A stretch of DNA of 64,000 bases. Origin: Bifidobacterium vespertilionis. GTDB lineage: Bacteria; Actinomycetota; Actinomycetes; Actinomycetales; Bifidobacteriaceae. The number at the start of each line of letters is the position of its first letter. The stretch's first letter is position 1. The notes under the pieces are model-generated. The model was not told where the DNA came from. It did not search any database and saw only the letters and a list, made by a program, of their open reading frames with translations. The translations under genes were made by a program, and so were the position numbers. Below are positions 36,482 to 46,287 of the stretch, piece after piece. The stretch spans positions 1-64,000 of the forward strand of contig NZ_RZNZ01000002.1 in NCBI RefSeq assembly GCF_008698145.1, written 5' to 3'.

Positions 36482-38293
36482 ATGCCCATCGTCAACTGGT
36501 TCAAGCGACGTCTCGCCAAGCACACGCCGTTCTACAACCGCGTGATGGCCGTGGTGATCGTGTTCGCCGTCATCGCCTCCATCTCCGTGGCGCAGCTCGC
36601 GCGCATCCAGCTGCTGGATGGATCCTCCACGGCCCAGGCCGCGACCAACAGCCGCACGGCCAAGGCGGTGCTCACGGCGCAGCGCGGATCGATCGTGGAC
36701 ACCAACGGCAACGTGCTGGCCCAGAGCGTGGAGCGCTACATGATCATCGGCGACCCGCTGGTGGCCAGCACCTTCGAACCGGTGGACTGCGGTACCACGA
36801 AAGCCAAGAATTACGGCTACTGCCACAGCATCGACGGGCAGAACGTGGGGGAGACCGGCCCGGCCGCCGTGGCCCGCCTGCTCGCGCCCGTGCTCGGTCT
36901 CAACGCCATGGAGCTCGGCGCCAAACTGACCGGCACCAACCGGTATGTGATCCTCGCCAAGGACGTGGAGCCCGCCGTCAAGCGCCAGATCGACCAACTG
37001 CACATCAGCAGCGTGGTGAGCGCCAAGAACACCAGCCAGCGCACATATCCCAACGGCACGCTGCTCGGCGCGCTGCTGGGCGGCGTGGACGACAGCGGCA
37101 CCGGCGTCTCCGGCCTGGAGCAGATGGAGAATGACACGCTCACCGGCACCGACGGCTACCAGATCTACCAGCAGGGCAATCTGGGGCAGAAGATCCCGGG
37201 CACACAGACGCAGTCCGTCGACCCGGTCAACGGCTCCACGGTCAAGCTCACCGTGGACCGCGACGTGCAGTGGTTCGTGGAGAACACCATGGTGGAGGCC
37301 AAGAAGCAGTACAACGCCAAATGGGCCATGGCCGTGGTCTCGGACGTCAACGGCAACATCCTCGCCCTGGCGGATTCCGACCAGTACGAGGCCGGCAGCA
37401 CCGAGGCCAAACTCAACACCTCGCGCGTGGGCACCTATCTGTTCGAGCCCGGATCCACCGGCAAGGTCATCGCCATGTCCGGCCTGTTGCAGGAGGGCCT
37501 GCACAAGGCATCCGACCAGTTCACCGTGCCCTCCACGATCACCGAGGACGGACAGACCTACAAGGACTCGCACGAGCACGGCACCAGCAAGTGGACGCTC
37601 GCCGGCATCCTGCAGAACTCCTCGAACGTGGGCATGATCATGGCCTCCAAAAACCTCTCCGACGCCAAGCGCTACGAGTACCTCACCAAGTTCGGCGTGG
37701 GCCACACCTCCGGGCTCGGGCTGCCGGGCGAATCGGCCGGATGGCTCAGCCCCGCCGACAAGTGGGACCGCCGCACGCGCAACACCGTCCTGTTCGGCCA
37801 GGGCTATTCGGTCACGGCCCTGCAGCTGACGAACATCGGTGCCACGATCGCCAACAAGGGCGTTCGCCCGCAGCAGAAGCTCATCAAGTCCACGATCGAC
37901 GCGAACGGCAAGGAGATCGCCACCCCGTCCGACGGCGCCACGCGCGTGGTGGACGAGGGCGTGGCCAATGAGATGCTCAACGCCATGGAATCCGTGGCCG
38001 AGAACTATTCCAAGACCGTTTCCGTTCCGGGATACCGCGTGGCCGCCAAGACGGGCACCGCCGAGGTGGCCGGCGATTCCGGGGCCCTGACCTCGATCGT
38101 GGCCGACTGGGTGGGCATCCTGCCCGCCGACAACCCGCAGTTCGTGGTCACCGTGGTCATGAAGGACCCCACGGGCACCTACGGCGGCGTGACGGCCGGC
38201 CCGGTGTTCGCCAAGATCGCCCAGTTCCTCATGCAGAAGTACGAGGTCGATCCGTCGTCGCCGCGCACGGACGCCATACCGACGGAATGGTGA
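36482..38293 (+). CDS. ftsI: Septal peptidoglycan transpeptidase (penicillin-binding protein 2/FtsI)
   Basis: A class B PBP of 603 aa. An N-terminal helix (MAVVIVFAVIASISVAQLA) is followed by the PBP dimerisation domain and the transpeptidase domain. Active-site motifs are S-x-x-K at Ser325-Thr-Gly-Lys328, S-x-N at Ser380-Ser-Asn382 and K-T-G at Lys523. No PASTA repeats are present. ATG 36482 has GGAAGGA upstream; GTG 36473 overlaps the ftsL stop and is an alternative. It works with the glycosyltransferase FtsW, encoded 5 kb downstream. Confidence 0.95.
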   Translation: MPIVNWFKRRLAKHTPFYNRVMAVVIVFAVIASISVAQLARIQLLDGSSTAQAATNSRTAKAVLTAQRGSIVDTNGNVLAQSVERYMIIGDPLVASTFEPVDCGTTKAKNYGYCHSIDGQNVGETGPAAVARLLAPVLGLNAMELGAKLTGTNRYVILAKDVEPAVKRQIDQLHISSVVSAKNTSQRTYPNGTLLGALLGGVDDSGTGVSGLEQMENDTLTGTDGYQIYQQGNLGQKIPGTQTQSVDPVNGSTVKLTVDRDVQWFVENTMVEAKKQYNAKWAMAVVSDVNGNILALADSDQYEAGSTEAKLNTSRVGTYLFEPGSTGKVIAMSGLLQEGLHKASDQFTVPSTITEDGQTYKDSHEHGTSKWTLAGILQNSSNVGMIMASKNLSDAKRYEYLTKFGVGHTSGLGLPGESAGWLSPADKWDRRTRNTVLFGQGYSVTALQLTNIGATIANKGVRPQQKLIKSTIDANGKEIATPSDGATRVVDEGVANEMLNAMESVAENYSKTVSVPGYRVAAKTGTAEVAGDSGALTSIVADWVGILPADNPQFVVTVVMKDPTGTYGGVTAGPVFAKIAQFLMQKYEVDPSSPRTDAIPTEW

Positions 38294-38351
38294 CATGGCA
38301 TGATGGACGGTGGAATCCGCTCCAACGGCGGATACAAGGAAGGGAATGCCG

Positions 38352-39239
38352 ATGGGTTCGGTCAGTGAGTCGCTGATGCAGCACATGACGCTCGGCGCGC
38401 TGTGCAGCAGGTACGGGCTGGTGCTCCAGCCTCCGTTCGCCTCCCCGGTCACGGTCACGTCTCTGGCCGATGATCTCGATTCGGTCCGTCCGGGGTCGCT
38501 GTACGTGCCCACGGGCACCGATCCGACGCCCGAGCTGCTGCATCAGGCCCTGGAGCGCGGCGCCTACGCGGTGCTGGCCCCCATGGCCGTGCGCGGGATG
38601 CTGGTGAACGCGGATCTGCCCGTGCTCTACGGCGATCTGGATGCGGCCCAGCTGGGCGCGCTGGCGTCGGGGATCGCCGGAGGTCCGTCGGACGCGCTCG
38701 CCATGTTCGGCGTGTGCGGCCCCAAGGCCGACGAGACGATCCGCGTGCTCGCCGAGTTCCTGCACGTGCTGGGCAATCCGGTGGGGCGCATCTCGGCGCA
38801 GGGGTCGTTCGCGCTCGACCGCGAGCTGAACATCGAATACCCGCTCAACACCTTCGAGGTCCAGCACGTCCTGTCCGTGTGCGCGGAGGACGGCGCGGCC
38901 GCGGTGGTGGTGGCGATCGACGAGCGCACGCTGCACCGCGGGTCGCTGAGCGCAGTGAACATGGACGTGTTGGCCGTTGCGGACGACGACAGGCTGAGCG
39001 TGGACACCCAGCGGCACCTGCTGGCCGCGGCGGCCGCCGAATACGGCTTCGCGATCGGCGAGGACACCCATGTGACGTGGCGGACCAGCGAGTCCGACGC
39101 GATGGCCATCCAGGCGAGCTCCACGGACGATCCGCTGAGCGTGAACCGGCTGTCCACCAGCATCGCCATGGTGATGGCGGCCGGTGTGCGCAAGGGGAAC
39201 ATCAGGAACGCGCTGCGCGTCTCGCGAGAGCTGTCCTGA
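38352..39239 (+). CDS. Degenerate MurE-like protein lacking the ATP-binding motif
   Basis: A 295-aa protein in the usual murE position (between ftsI and murF). The N-terminal Mur ligase substrate domain is recognisable (VTSLADDLDSVRPGSLYVPTG; ALERGAYAVLAP). Where MurE has the P-loop GTNGKTTT, this protein has GPKADETIR (residues 123-131), with no Lys-Thr-Thr. It also ends after ~295 aa, so most of the central and all of the C-terminal ligase domain are missing. It cannot be an active amino-acid ligase; a functional murE must lie elsewhere. The frame is clean and AAGGAAGGG precedes ATG 38352, so it is translated and probably kept for another role. Confidence 0.8.
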   Translation: MGSVSESLMQHMTLGALCSRYGLVLQPPFASPVTVTSLADDLDSVRPGSLYVPTGTDPTPELLHQALERGAYAVLAPMAVRGMLVNADLPVLYGDLDAAQLGALASGIAGGPSDALAMFGVCGPKADETIRVLAEFLHVLGNPVGRISAQGSFALDRELNIEYPLNTFEVQHVLSVCAEDGAAAVVVAIDERTLHRGSLSAVNMDVLAVADDDRLSVDTQRHLLAAAAAEYGFAIGEDTHVTWRTSESDAMAIQASSTDDPLSVNRLSTSIAMVMAAGVRKGNIRNALRVSRELS

Positions 39240-39346
39240 CGGGCTTGCGGCCCGGCTCGCGGGCGGGCGCGGACCCGGCTCACGGGCCTGAACGAACAAG
39301 TGAAACGAACGAGAACGAACAGATTGCTGAAAGGTTGGTTGCGACT

Positions 39347-40846
39347 GTGTGCGAACCGAATATGATGCCCATGTCCCTTGCCGAGATTGCCGAGGCGGTC
39401 GGCGGCAGGCTGGCAGGAGTCCCGGGGGACGTCGGCGAGGCCGTCGCCACCAGCGCGGTGAGCGATTCCCGCCAGGTGCGCGCCGGCTCGGTCTTCGTGG
39501 CCATCAAGGGCGAGCGCGTGGACGGCCACGACTTCGTGGCGTCCGTGGGGGACAAGGGCGCCGCGGCGGCGATCGTGGAGCATGAGGTGCCAGGCGCGGC
39601 CGTGCCGCAGATCGTGGTGGACAACAGCGTGAAGGCCTTGGGCGCGCTGGCCCGGCACAACATCGAACGCCGCCGTGCATCCGGCGAGCCGTTCCGGATC
39701 GTCGGCATCACCGGTTCCGTGGGCAAGACCACCACCAAGGACCTGCTCAAGGCCATGCTGGCCGAGCTGGGCCCCACCGTGGCCCCCGTCGGATCGTTCA
39801 ACAACGAGATCGGCCTGCCGCTCACCGCCCTCAAGGTGGGCCCGGCCACCCGCTACTTCGTGGCCGAGATGGGCGCGAACCATCTGGGCGAGATCGCGTA
39901 CCTGACCACCATCGCACCGCCGGACATCGCCGTGGTGCTCAAGGTGGGCTGCGCGCATCTGGGCGAGTTCGGCTCGGTGGAGCGCATCGCCCAGGCCAAG
40001 AGCGAGATCGTGCGCGGCGAGCTGCCCCACGGCGTGACCGTGCTCAACGCCGATGACGTCCACGTGGCGGCCATGAAGGACATCGCCCCGGGCGACGTGG
40101 TCTGGTTCGGCCGTGAGAACGACCACGACGGCCGCGCGCTGGCCCTGAGGGCCCTGGACGTGCTCCACGACGAGCTCGACCACCCGTTCTTCGAGCTGAC
40201 GGATGGCAAGGACACCGTGCCGGTCCATCTGGCTATCTGCGGCGACCACAACGTGATGAACGCGCTTGCGGCCTCCACCGTGGCCGGCATGCTCGGCCTG
40301 CCGTTGGACGCGATCGCCCGCGTGCTCGAGGACCAGAAGCACATCAGCCCCCATCGCATGGCCGTCAGCCGCGTGAGCCGCGAGGGCGCCGACTTCACGC
40401 TGATCGACGACTCCTTCAACGCGAACCCCGATTCCATGCGTGCCGGCTTGGACGGCCTGGCCGCGTGGGGCGCCTCCCGCGCCGCCCAGCCCCATCGCGT
40501 GGCGGTGCTGGGCGCGATGCTCGAGCTCGGCGCCGACGGCGACCGGCTGCACCATGACATCGGCGCCTACGCGGCGGATCTGGGACTGGACGTGGTGATC
40601 GCGGTCGGATCGTCCTCGGACGCGTCGCTGGACGAGCTGGCCGGGCGGATCGCCGACGGTGCCCGCGAGGCCGCCGAAGCCCGTGCCAAGGCGGGCAAAA
40701 CGGCCGCGAAGGTCCTGCTGGTGCACAGCGCCGACGAGGCGGACAAGGCCGTGATCGCGGACGCGGCGGACGCGCAGGATCCGGTCGTGCTGCTCAAGGG
40801 CTCGCACGCCTCCGGTCTGAGCGCTTTGGCCGAACGCTGGGCGTAG
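39347..40846 (+). CDS. murF: UDP-N-acetylmuramoyl-tripeptide--D-alanyl-D-alanine ligase
   Basis: Adds D-Ala-D-Ala to the muropeptide precursor in the cytoplasm; 499 aa. The Mur ligase order is intact: N-terminal substrate domain (VSDSRQVRAGSVFVAIKG), the P-loop GITGSVGKTTTKDLL, the central motifs AEMGANHLGEI and GDHNVMNALAA, and the C-terminal domain with DDSFNANPDSM. GTG 39347 has AAAGG 12 nt upstream. ATG 39362 or 39371 would give shorter proteins; the true start is not certain. It is followed by mraY. Confidence 0.94.
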   Translation: MCEPNMMPMSLAEIAEAVGGRLAGVPGDVGEAVATSAVSDSRQVRAGSVFVAIKGERVDGHDFVASVGDKGAAAAIVEHEVPGAAVPQIVVDNSVKALGALARHNIERRRASGEPFRIVGITGSVGKTTTKDLLKAMLAELGPTVAPVGSFNNEIGLPLTALKVGPATRYFVAEMGANHLGEIAYLTTIAPPDIAVVLKVGCAHLGEFGSVERIAQAKSEIVRGELPHGVTVLNADDVHVAAMKDIAPGDVVWFGRENDHDGRALALRALDVLHDELDHPFFELTDGKDTVPVHLAICGDHNVMNALAASTVAGMLGLPLDAIARVLEDQKHISPHRMAVSRVSREGADFTLIDDSFNANPDSMRAGLDGLAAWGASRAAQPHRVAVLGAMLELGADGDRLHHDIGAYAADLGLDVVIAVGSSSDASLDELAGRIADGAREAAEARAKAGKTAAKVLLVHSADEADKAVIADAADAQDPVVLLKGSHASGLSALAERWA

Positions 40847-40905
40847 GATCCAAGGCAGAGGACCCGAAGGATTTCAATCCAAGGAAGAAGCAAAGGAACA
40901 AGACA

Positions 40906-40929
40906 ATGAACTGTGGGGTGTGGCTGTGA
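40906..40929 (+). other. Seven-codon ORF overlapping the mraY start
   Basis: ATG 40906 encodes MNCGVWL and stops at TGA 40927-40929, overlapping GTG 40926 of mraY by 4 nt (GTGA). A purine-rich AAAGGAACAAG lies 6-15 nt upstream. The layout would allow termination-reinitiation control of mraY. Translation is unproven. Confidence 0.4.
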
Positions 40930-42026
40930 TAGCGCTCATCGTCGGAATGCTGGTGTCGCTCATCGTGACCCTGGTGGGCACGCCGCTGCTGATCAGGCTG
41001 GTGCACAGGCTGCATTACGGCCAGTACATTCGCCAGGACGGCCCGAAGTCGCATCAGGTCAAACGCGGCACGCCCACCCTGGGCGGCGTGGTCATCAACC
41101 TCGCCGTCCTGCTGGGATGGGGGTCCTCGGCGCTGTTCCGCTACTTCCGGACCGGCGACCTGCCCTCGTGGTCGGCCGTGCTCGTGCTGTTCGCGATGCT
41201 CTCCATGGGCCTTCTGGGCTTCATCGACGACTTCGCCAAGGTGCGCAAGAAACAGAATGAGGGCCTGACCATCCACGGCAAGTTCATCGGCCAGTTCATC
41301 TTCGCCACGGCCTACGCGGTGCTCGCGCTCATGGTGCCCACCAAGTCGGGCATGCCGAGCGCCCAGGCCGGCATGAGCTTCATCGAGACGCCGTTCGTCA
41401 GCTTCGACTTCGCCGGGCGCGCGGTGGCGATCGTGCTGTTCGTCATCTGGGTGAACCTGCTGCTCACCGCATGGACGAACGCCGTCAACCTCACCGACGG
41501 CCTGGACGGACTGGCCGCCGGCAGCTCCATGATCGCGTTCGTGGGCTTCGCGATCATCGCGTTCTGGGAGAGCTACCACATCAAGGGCGGCACCCACGAG
41601 GGCTTCTCCTACGCGGTGTCCGATCCGCTGGACCTGACGATCATCGCCGTGTGCGCGGCCGTGGCCTGCTTCGGCTTCCTGTGGTACAACGCCAACCCGG
41701 CCGAGATCTTCATGGGCGACACCGGCTCGCTGGCCCTGGGCGGCCTGTTCGCAGCCCTGTCGATCGCCACGCACACCGAGTTCCTGGCCATCATCCTGGG
41801 CGGCCTGTTCGTGATCGAGGTGTGCTCCGACGTGATCCAGATCACCTCGTTCCACCTCACCCACAAGCGTGTGTTCAAGATGGCCCCGATCCACCACCAC
41901 TTCGAGCTGTGCGGATGGCCGGAGACGCGCGTGGTGGTGCGCTTCTGGATGATCGAGCTGATCTTCGTGCTCGTCGCCCTGGTGATCTTCTACTCCGATT
42001 GGGCCGCGCGATCCGGCCTGCTGTAG
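40926..42026 (+). CDS. mraY: Phospho-N-acetylmuramoyl-pentapeptide transferase (MraY)
   Basis: Makes lipid I by moving phospho-MurNAc-pentapeptide to undecaprenyl phosphate at the inner membrane face. It is 366 aa with about ten membrane helices. Hallmarks are KSHQVKRGTPTLGG, the Asp pair in GFIDDFAKV, NAVNLTDGLDGLAAG, the metal-binding NPAEIFMGDTGSLALGG and the HHHFEL loop. The start is GTG 40926 or GTG 40920; both lie inside or after a mini-ORF. No strong Shine-Dalgarno is next to either start, in keeping with reinitiation. Confidence 0.94.
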   Translation: MIALIVGMLVSLIVTLVGTPLLIRLVHRLHYGQYIRQDGPKSHQVKRGTPTLGGVVINLAVLLGWGSSALFRYFRTGDLPSWSAVLVLFAMLSMGLLGFIDDFAKVRKKQNEGLTIHGKFIGQFIFATAYAVLALMVPTKSGMPSAQAGMSFIETPFVSFDFAGRAVAIVLFVIWVNLLLTAWTNAVNLTDGLDGLAAGSSMIAFVGFAIIAFWESYHIKGGTHEGFSYAVSDPLDLTIIAVCAAVACFGFLWYNANPAEIFMGDTGSLALGGLFAALSIATHTEFLAIILGGLFVIEVCSDVIQITSFHLTHKRVFKMAPIHHHFELCGWPETRVVVRFWMIELIFVLVALVIFYSDWAARSGLL

Positions 42027-42179
42027 CGGGTCCCGCGGGTTGATGGTCCGGCCGGTGGCGGGCCGCGCCGGACCTGTGGTAGACCGTGACTGTAACAAGA
42101 CCGCGCAAGAATGCCGGTGGACTGACGAATATGCCGGTGGGATGAACGGGTCGCGCGACCCGGATGGGAGTGACAAGCG

Positions 42180-43604
42180 ATGATCGATCTGAGTGACAAG
42201 ACCGTGATGGTGGCCGGCCTGGGCGTGTCCGGACGCAGTGTGCGGGAGGTGCTGGCCGGCAGGGCCAAGCGCGTGATCGGCGTGGACGAGCGGCGCGACG
42301 ACGCCGATCTCAAGTCCTTCGAGAACCTGCCGTGGGAGGAGATCGACATGGTCATGACCTCCCCGGTGTTCAACCCGCGCACCCCGTTCATCCTGGAGGC
42401 CCAGCGCCGCGGCATCCCGGTGGTCAGCGAGGTGGAGCTCGCCTGGATGCTGCGCGCGGACAACGCGAGGACCGGCCGGCCGGCCGGATGGATCGGCATC
42501 ACCGGCACCAACGGCAAGACCTCCACCACGGAGATGACCTCCGCCATGCTCACCGCCGCGGGCCTGACCGCGCCGGCCGTGGGCAACATCGGCAAGGCGG
42601 TCTCCCACGCGGCCGTGGATCCCGCCAACGACGCGCTGTGCGTGGAGCTGAGCTCCTTCCAGCTGCACTTCACGGACTCCCTGGAGCTTGACTGCGCGGT
42701 CATCACCAACCTCGCCGACGACCACCTCGACTGGCACGGCGGCTTCGAGAACTACGCGCACGACAAGTCCAAGGTCTACCGGGGCGTCAAGCGCGCGCTG
42801 GTCTACAACGCGGACGACGAGCGGGTCTCCGCGATCGCGCGCAAGGCCCAGCCTGCGCCCGGATGCCGCATGGTCGGGTTCACGCTGGGCGAGCCCGATG
42901 CCGGCCAGATCGGCGTGAAGGACGGCTGGGTGGTGGACATGAGCGGCGTGGCCGGACAGCCCGTCGGCGAGCCCGTCCGTCTGGCCCCCGTCGCATCGTT
43001 CACGCATCTGACCGAGCCGGACGGCACGGTCTACCCGCATCTGCTGGCCGACGGCCTGACCGCGTTGGCGCTGGCGCTGGGTTACGGCATCGACGCTGAG
43101 CCGGCCGTCAGGGCCCTGCAGGGCTTCGCGCCCGGCGGCCACCGCATCGTCACCGTCGCCACGTCCGCCGACGGCATCCGCTTCGTGGACGATTCCAAGG
43201 CCACCAACGCGCACGCCGCCCATGCCTCCCTGTCCAGCTTCGGCCCCAAGTCCGTGGTGTGGATCGCCGGCGGGCTGGCCAAGGGCAGTCGATTCGAGCA
43301 GCTGGTGGCCGATCAGGCGCACACCATCGCCGCCGCCGTGATCATCGGCAAGGACCAGCAGCCCATGCTGGATGCCTTCGCGGCCAGCGCGCCGGATATC
43401 CCGCTGACCGTGATCGACCCGGAGCCGAACGACACGGTCATGGAGCGCGCGGTGGAGGCTGCGGGCCGCTTCGCCAAGCCGGGCAATGTGGTGCTCATGG
43501 CCCCCGCCTGCGCATCGATGGACCAGTTCAAGTCGTACGCGGATCGAGGTGACCGCTTCGCCGCCGCGGCCGCGCGTTGGGTTGGCGAGCATGGCGCGCG
43601 CTGA
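42180..43604 (+). CDS. murD: UDP-N-acetylmuramoylalanine--D-glutamate ligase
   Basis: Cytoplasmic ligase adding D-Glu to UDP-MurNAc-L-Ala; 474 aa. The N-terminal Rossmann-like domain begins [13 protein letters not shown]. The P-loop is [14 protein letters not shown], followed by [19 protein letters not shown] and the C-terminal [12 protein letters not shown] and [19 protein letters not shown] lies 9 nt before the ATG. A ~150-nt gap separates it from mraY. The 3' end overlaps ftsW by 14 nt. Confidence 0.96.
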   Translation: MIDLSDKTVMVAGLGVSGRSVREVLAGRAKRVIGVDERRDDADLKSFENLPWEEIDMVMTSPVFNPRTPFILEAQRRGIPVVSEVELAWMLRADNARTGRPAGWIGITGTNGKTSTTEMTSAMLTAAGLTAPAVGNIGKAVSHAAVDPANDALCVELSSFQLHFTDSLELDCAVITNLADDHLDWHGGFENYAHDKSKVYRGVKRALVYNADDERVSAIARKAQPAPGCRMVGFTLGEPDAGQIGVKDGWVVDMSGVAGQPVGEPVRLAPVASFTHLTEPDGTVYPHLLADGLTALALALGYGIDAEPAVRALQGFAPGGHRIVTVATSADGIRFVDDSKATNAHAAHASLSSFGPKSVVWIAGGLAKGSRFEQLVADQAHTIAAAVIIGKDQQPMLDAFAASAPDIPLTVIDPEPNDTVMERAVEAAGRFAKPGNVVLMAPACASMDQFKSYADRGDRFAAAAARWVGEHGAR

Positions 43605-44955
43605 TCGGGCCGAACGCACGGAACGCGACGGACGCACGGAACGCGATGGGCGCCGGACCGCGTCGTCGTCCGCGAACGCCGCCGGGTCCGCGAACGCCTC
43701 ATGGGCGGCGCGCGTCTCCGGATCGGACGCGTCGCGGGGCAGAGGCAGGTCCGGGTCCTCGCCGTCCGCCGGGGCTTCGCGCTCCGCGCGGGGCGAGAGC
43801 CGCTACACCGGCTGGCGCACGCTGCTCAACCCGCTGTGGTGCTACTGGGGATTCATGGCCTCCGTGATCGTGGTCACGATCTTCGGCCTGCTCATGGTGT
43901 TCTCCAGTTCCTCGGTGGACGCGGTGTCCAACAACCAGTCCCCGTGGTCCGAGCTCATCGACCAGGGCATCTTCTGCGCGGTGGGCTTTGTGGCCGCGGG
44001 ACTGGCCATGCGCATGCCCCAAAAGTTCTACCAGCGGCTGGGCGGCGGCATCATCGTCTTCGCATGGCTCCTGCAGGCCCTCACCTTCACGCCGCTCGGC
44101 AAGTCCGTCAACGGCAACAACGGCTGGATCCATCTGGGACAGCTGTCCTTCCAACCGGCCGAATTCCTCAAGCTCGCGCTGTGCATCTGGCTGCCCGCCG
44201 GCATGATCCTGTGCCAGCGCAGGCTCAGGAGCCACAAGCTCCTCAAGGCGTACGCCCCCGCCCTCGTCGTATCCCTGATCAGTTTCGGTCTGGTGATGGC
44301 GGGCAAGGACCTGGGCACCGCCATGATCATCGTGCTCCTGTGCGCGTTCGCGTTCCTGATCGGCGGATTCCCCATCAAGGTGCTGCTGGCGGCCTGCGGC
44401 GCGGGCGTCGTGGGGATCGTGGCCATGTTCGTGCTCGGCAGCAGCAACCGCATGCAGCGCATCCTGGCCACCTACGGCAGCTGCACGGCCGAGCAGGCGC
44501 AGGGCGTGTGCTTCCAGTCCATCCACGGCACCTTCGCCATGGGCTCCGGCGGCCTGTTCGGCGTGGGGCTGGGCAATTCGCGCGAGAAGTGGAACTACCT
44601 GCCGGAGGCGCACAACGACTTCATCTTCGCGATCATCGGCGAGGAGCTCGGCTTCGTGGGCGCCACGCTGCTCGTGCTCGGCTTCGTGACCATGGGCTGG
44701 TGTCTGGTGAGCGTGGCCCTGCAGTGCAGGGACGCCTACGCGCGCATGGTGATGGTGTGCATCGCCGGGTGGATCGTGGGACAGGCGCTCATCAACATCG
44801 CCGTCGTGCTGGGCATGCTGCCGGTCATGGGCCTGCCGATGCCGTTCGTATCCTCCGGAGGCTCGGCGCTGGTCATGTGTCTGGCGGCCTCCGGCGTGGC
44901 CGTGCGGATGATGCGCGCGCAGCCGGACATCAAGGCCGCCCTGGCCAAGGCGTGA
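43591..44955 (+). CDS. ftsW: Lipid II polymerase FtsW (SEDS family)
   Basis: Septal peptidoglycan glycosyltransferase, 454 aa with ten membrane helices. SEDS hallmarks are [79 protein letters not shown] and [14 protein letters not shown]. The first ~70 residues are Arg/Ser/Ala/Gly-rich and disordered. The start ATG 43591 lies inside the end of murD (14-nt overlap), so translation is coupled. The partner is FtsI in this cluster. Confidence 0.95.
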   Translation: MARADRAERTERDGRTERDGRRTASSSANAAGSANASWAARVSGSDASRGRGRSGSSPSAGASRSARGESRYTGWRTLLNPLWCYWGFMASVIVVTIFGLLMVFSSSSVDAVSNNQSPWSELIDQGIFCAVGFVAAGLAMRMPQKFYQRLGGGIIVFAWLLQALTFTPLGKSVNGNNGWIHLGQLSFQPAEFLKLALCIWLPAGMILCQRRLRSHKLLKAYAPALVVSLISFGLVMAGKDLGTAMIIVLLCAFAFLIGGFPIKVLLAACGAGVVGIVAMFVLGSSNRMQRILATYGSCTAEQAQGVCFQSIHGTFAMGSGGLFGVGLGNSREKWNYLPEAHNDFIFAIIGEELGFVGATLLVLGFVTMGWCLVSVALQCRDAYARMVMVCIAGWIVGQALINIAVVLGMLPVMGLPMPFVSSGGSALVMCLAASGVAVRMMRAQPDIKAALAKA

Positions 44956-44988
44956 CGCCCCGGGTTTCCGCGAGGGTCCCTTGGGGGC

Positions 44989-44994
44989 TAAGCT
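44989..44994 (+). promoter_or_regulatory. -10 hexamer of murG inside the dcw cluster
   Basis: TAAGCT-GACACTC-ATG gives a 7-nt spacing with no Shine-Dalgarno sequence before murG. It suggests an internal promoter that starts a leaderless murG-murC-ftsQ transcript. Confidence 0.5.
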
Positions 44995-45001
44995 GACACT
45001 C

Positions 45002-46174
45002 ATGAGTGAAAAGAAGGTTCATGTTGTGCTGGCCGGCGGTGGCACGGCCGGGCACGTCAATCCGCTGCTGAGCGTCGCCAACGCCATCAAGGCCAAGAGG
45101 CCGGACGCCGTCGTCACCGTGCTGGGAGGCACCACCGGACTGGAGAACCAGCTGGTGCCCGCGGCGGGATTCGAGATGGACACCATCGAAAAGGTGCCCT
45201 TCCCGCGTTCCATCAACGCAGCCGCCTTCCGATTCCCGTTCCGCTGGACGCGCGAGGTGCGCAAGGTCAAGGCCATCCTCACGGCCCGCCAGGCGGATGT
45301 GGTGTGCGGCTTCGGCGGCTACATCTCCGCGCCCGTGTACCGCGCCGCCAAGAAGATGGGCCTGCCCATGGCCATCCACGAGCAGAACGCCCGCGCCGGC
45401 ATGGCCAACAAGCTGGGCGCACGCTGGGCCGACTACATCGGCACCGCGTATGAGAACACCGGTCTGAAGCCGGGGGAGAGGACCCGCGTGGAGCGTGTGG
45501 GCCTGCCCCTGCGCCCGGCCATCGCATCCCTCGCGGCCCGTCTCGAGGCCAATCCGCAGCTCGCCCGTGTGGAGGCCGCCTCCCAGCTGGGCGTGGATCC
45601 CACGCGCCCGCTCGTGCTCGTCACCGGCGGCTCGCTGGGCGCCCAGAGCCTCAACGAGGCCGTGGCCTCCAGCGCCAGGCAGCTGCTCGCCCACGCCCAG
45701 GTGGTGCATCTGACGGGCCGCGGCAAGCTCAAGGAGGTGCGTGAGCTGGTCGCCAAGTCCGCCGGCAAGGACGTGCTCAACGACCTCGGCATCGACCATG
45801 TGGGTCAGGGCGACTACCACGCCGTCGAATACCTGGAGCGCATCGACCTCGCGTTCGCGTGCGCCGATCTGGTGATCTGCCGCTCCGGCGCCGGTTCCGT
45901 CAGCGAGATCGCGGCGCTCGGCCTGCCCGCCGTCTACGTGCCGCTGCCCATCGGCAACGGCGAGCAGCGCTTCAACGCCCAGCCGGTGGTCGAGGCCGGC
46001 GGCGGCATCATGGTGTCCGACGCCGATTTCACCACGCAGTGGGTGCTTGCCAACGTGCCGTCTCTGCTGGCCGACCACGATCGTTTGTCCGCGATGGGCA
46101 AGGCGGCGTGGGGCTACGGCATCCGCGACGCAGCCGACGTCATGGCGGACCGCGTGCTGTCGCTGATCCGGTAG
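45002..46174 (+). CDS. murG: UDP-GlcNAc transferase MurG (lipid II synthase)
   Basis: Peripheral membrane glycosyltransferase converting lipid I to lipid II; 390 aa. The N-terminal glycine-rich loop is [45 protein letters not shown] and the donor-site segment [25 protein letters not shown] with [17 protein letters not shown] follow. ATG 45002 is preceded by TAAGCT at 7 nt. murC follows after 113 nt. Confidence 0.96.
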   Translation: MSEKKVHVVLAGGGTAGHVNPLLSVANAIKAKRPDAVVTVLGGTTGLENQLVPAAGFEMDTIEKVPFPRSINAAAFRFPFRWTREVRKVKAILTARQADVVCGFGGYISAPVYRAAKKMGLPMAIHEQNARAGMANKLGARWADYIGTAYENTGLKPGERTRVERVGLPLRPAIASLAARLEANPQLARVEAASQLGVDPTRPLVLVTGGSLGAQSLNEAVASSARQLLAHAQVVHLTGRGKLKEVRELVAKSAGKDVLNDLGIDHVGQGDYHAVEYLERIDLAFACADLVICRSGAGSVSEIAALGLPAVYVPLPIGNGEQRFNAQPVVEAGGGIMVSDADFTTQWVLANVPSLLADHDRLSAMGKAAWGYGIRDAADVMADRVLSLIR

Positions 46175-46287
46175 CCGCGTTCCGCGTGGCGACTTGTCCG
46201 CCCGGCGCACGACTGGCCGGGCGGACGCCGGTCTGGGCGCATGACCATAATGTGTACAGCCCTGTCATCGTTTCAAGGAGTGTCCCC

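Noticed and set aside
38352..39239. Active murE
   Set aside because: The P-loop Gly-Lys-Thr and the C-terminal ligase domain are missing.
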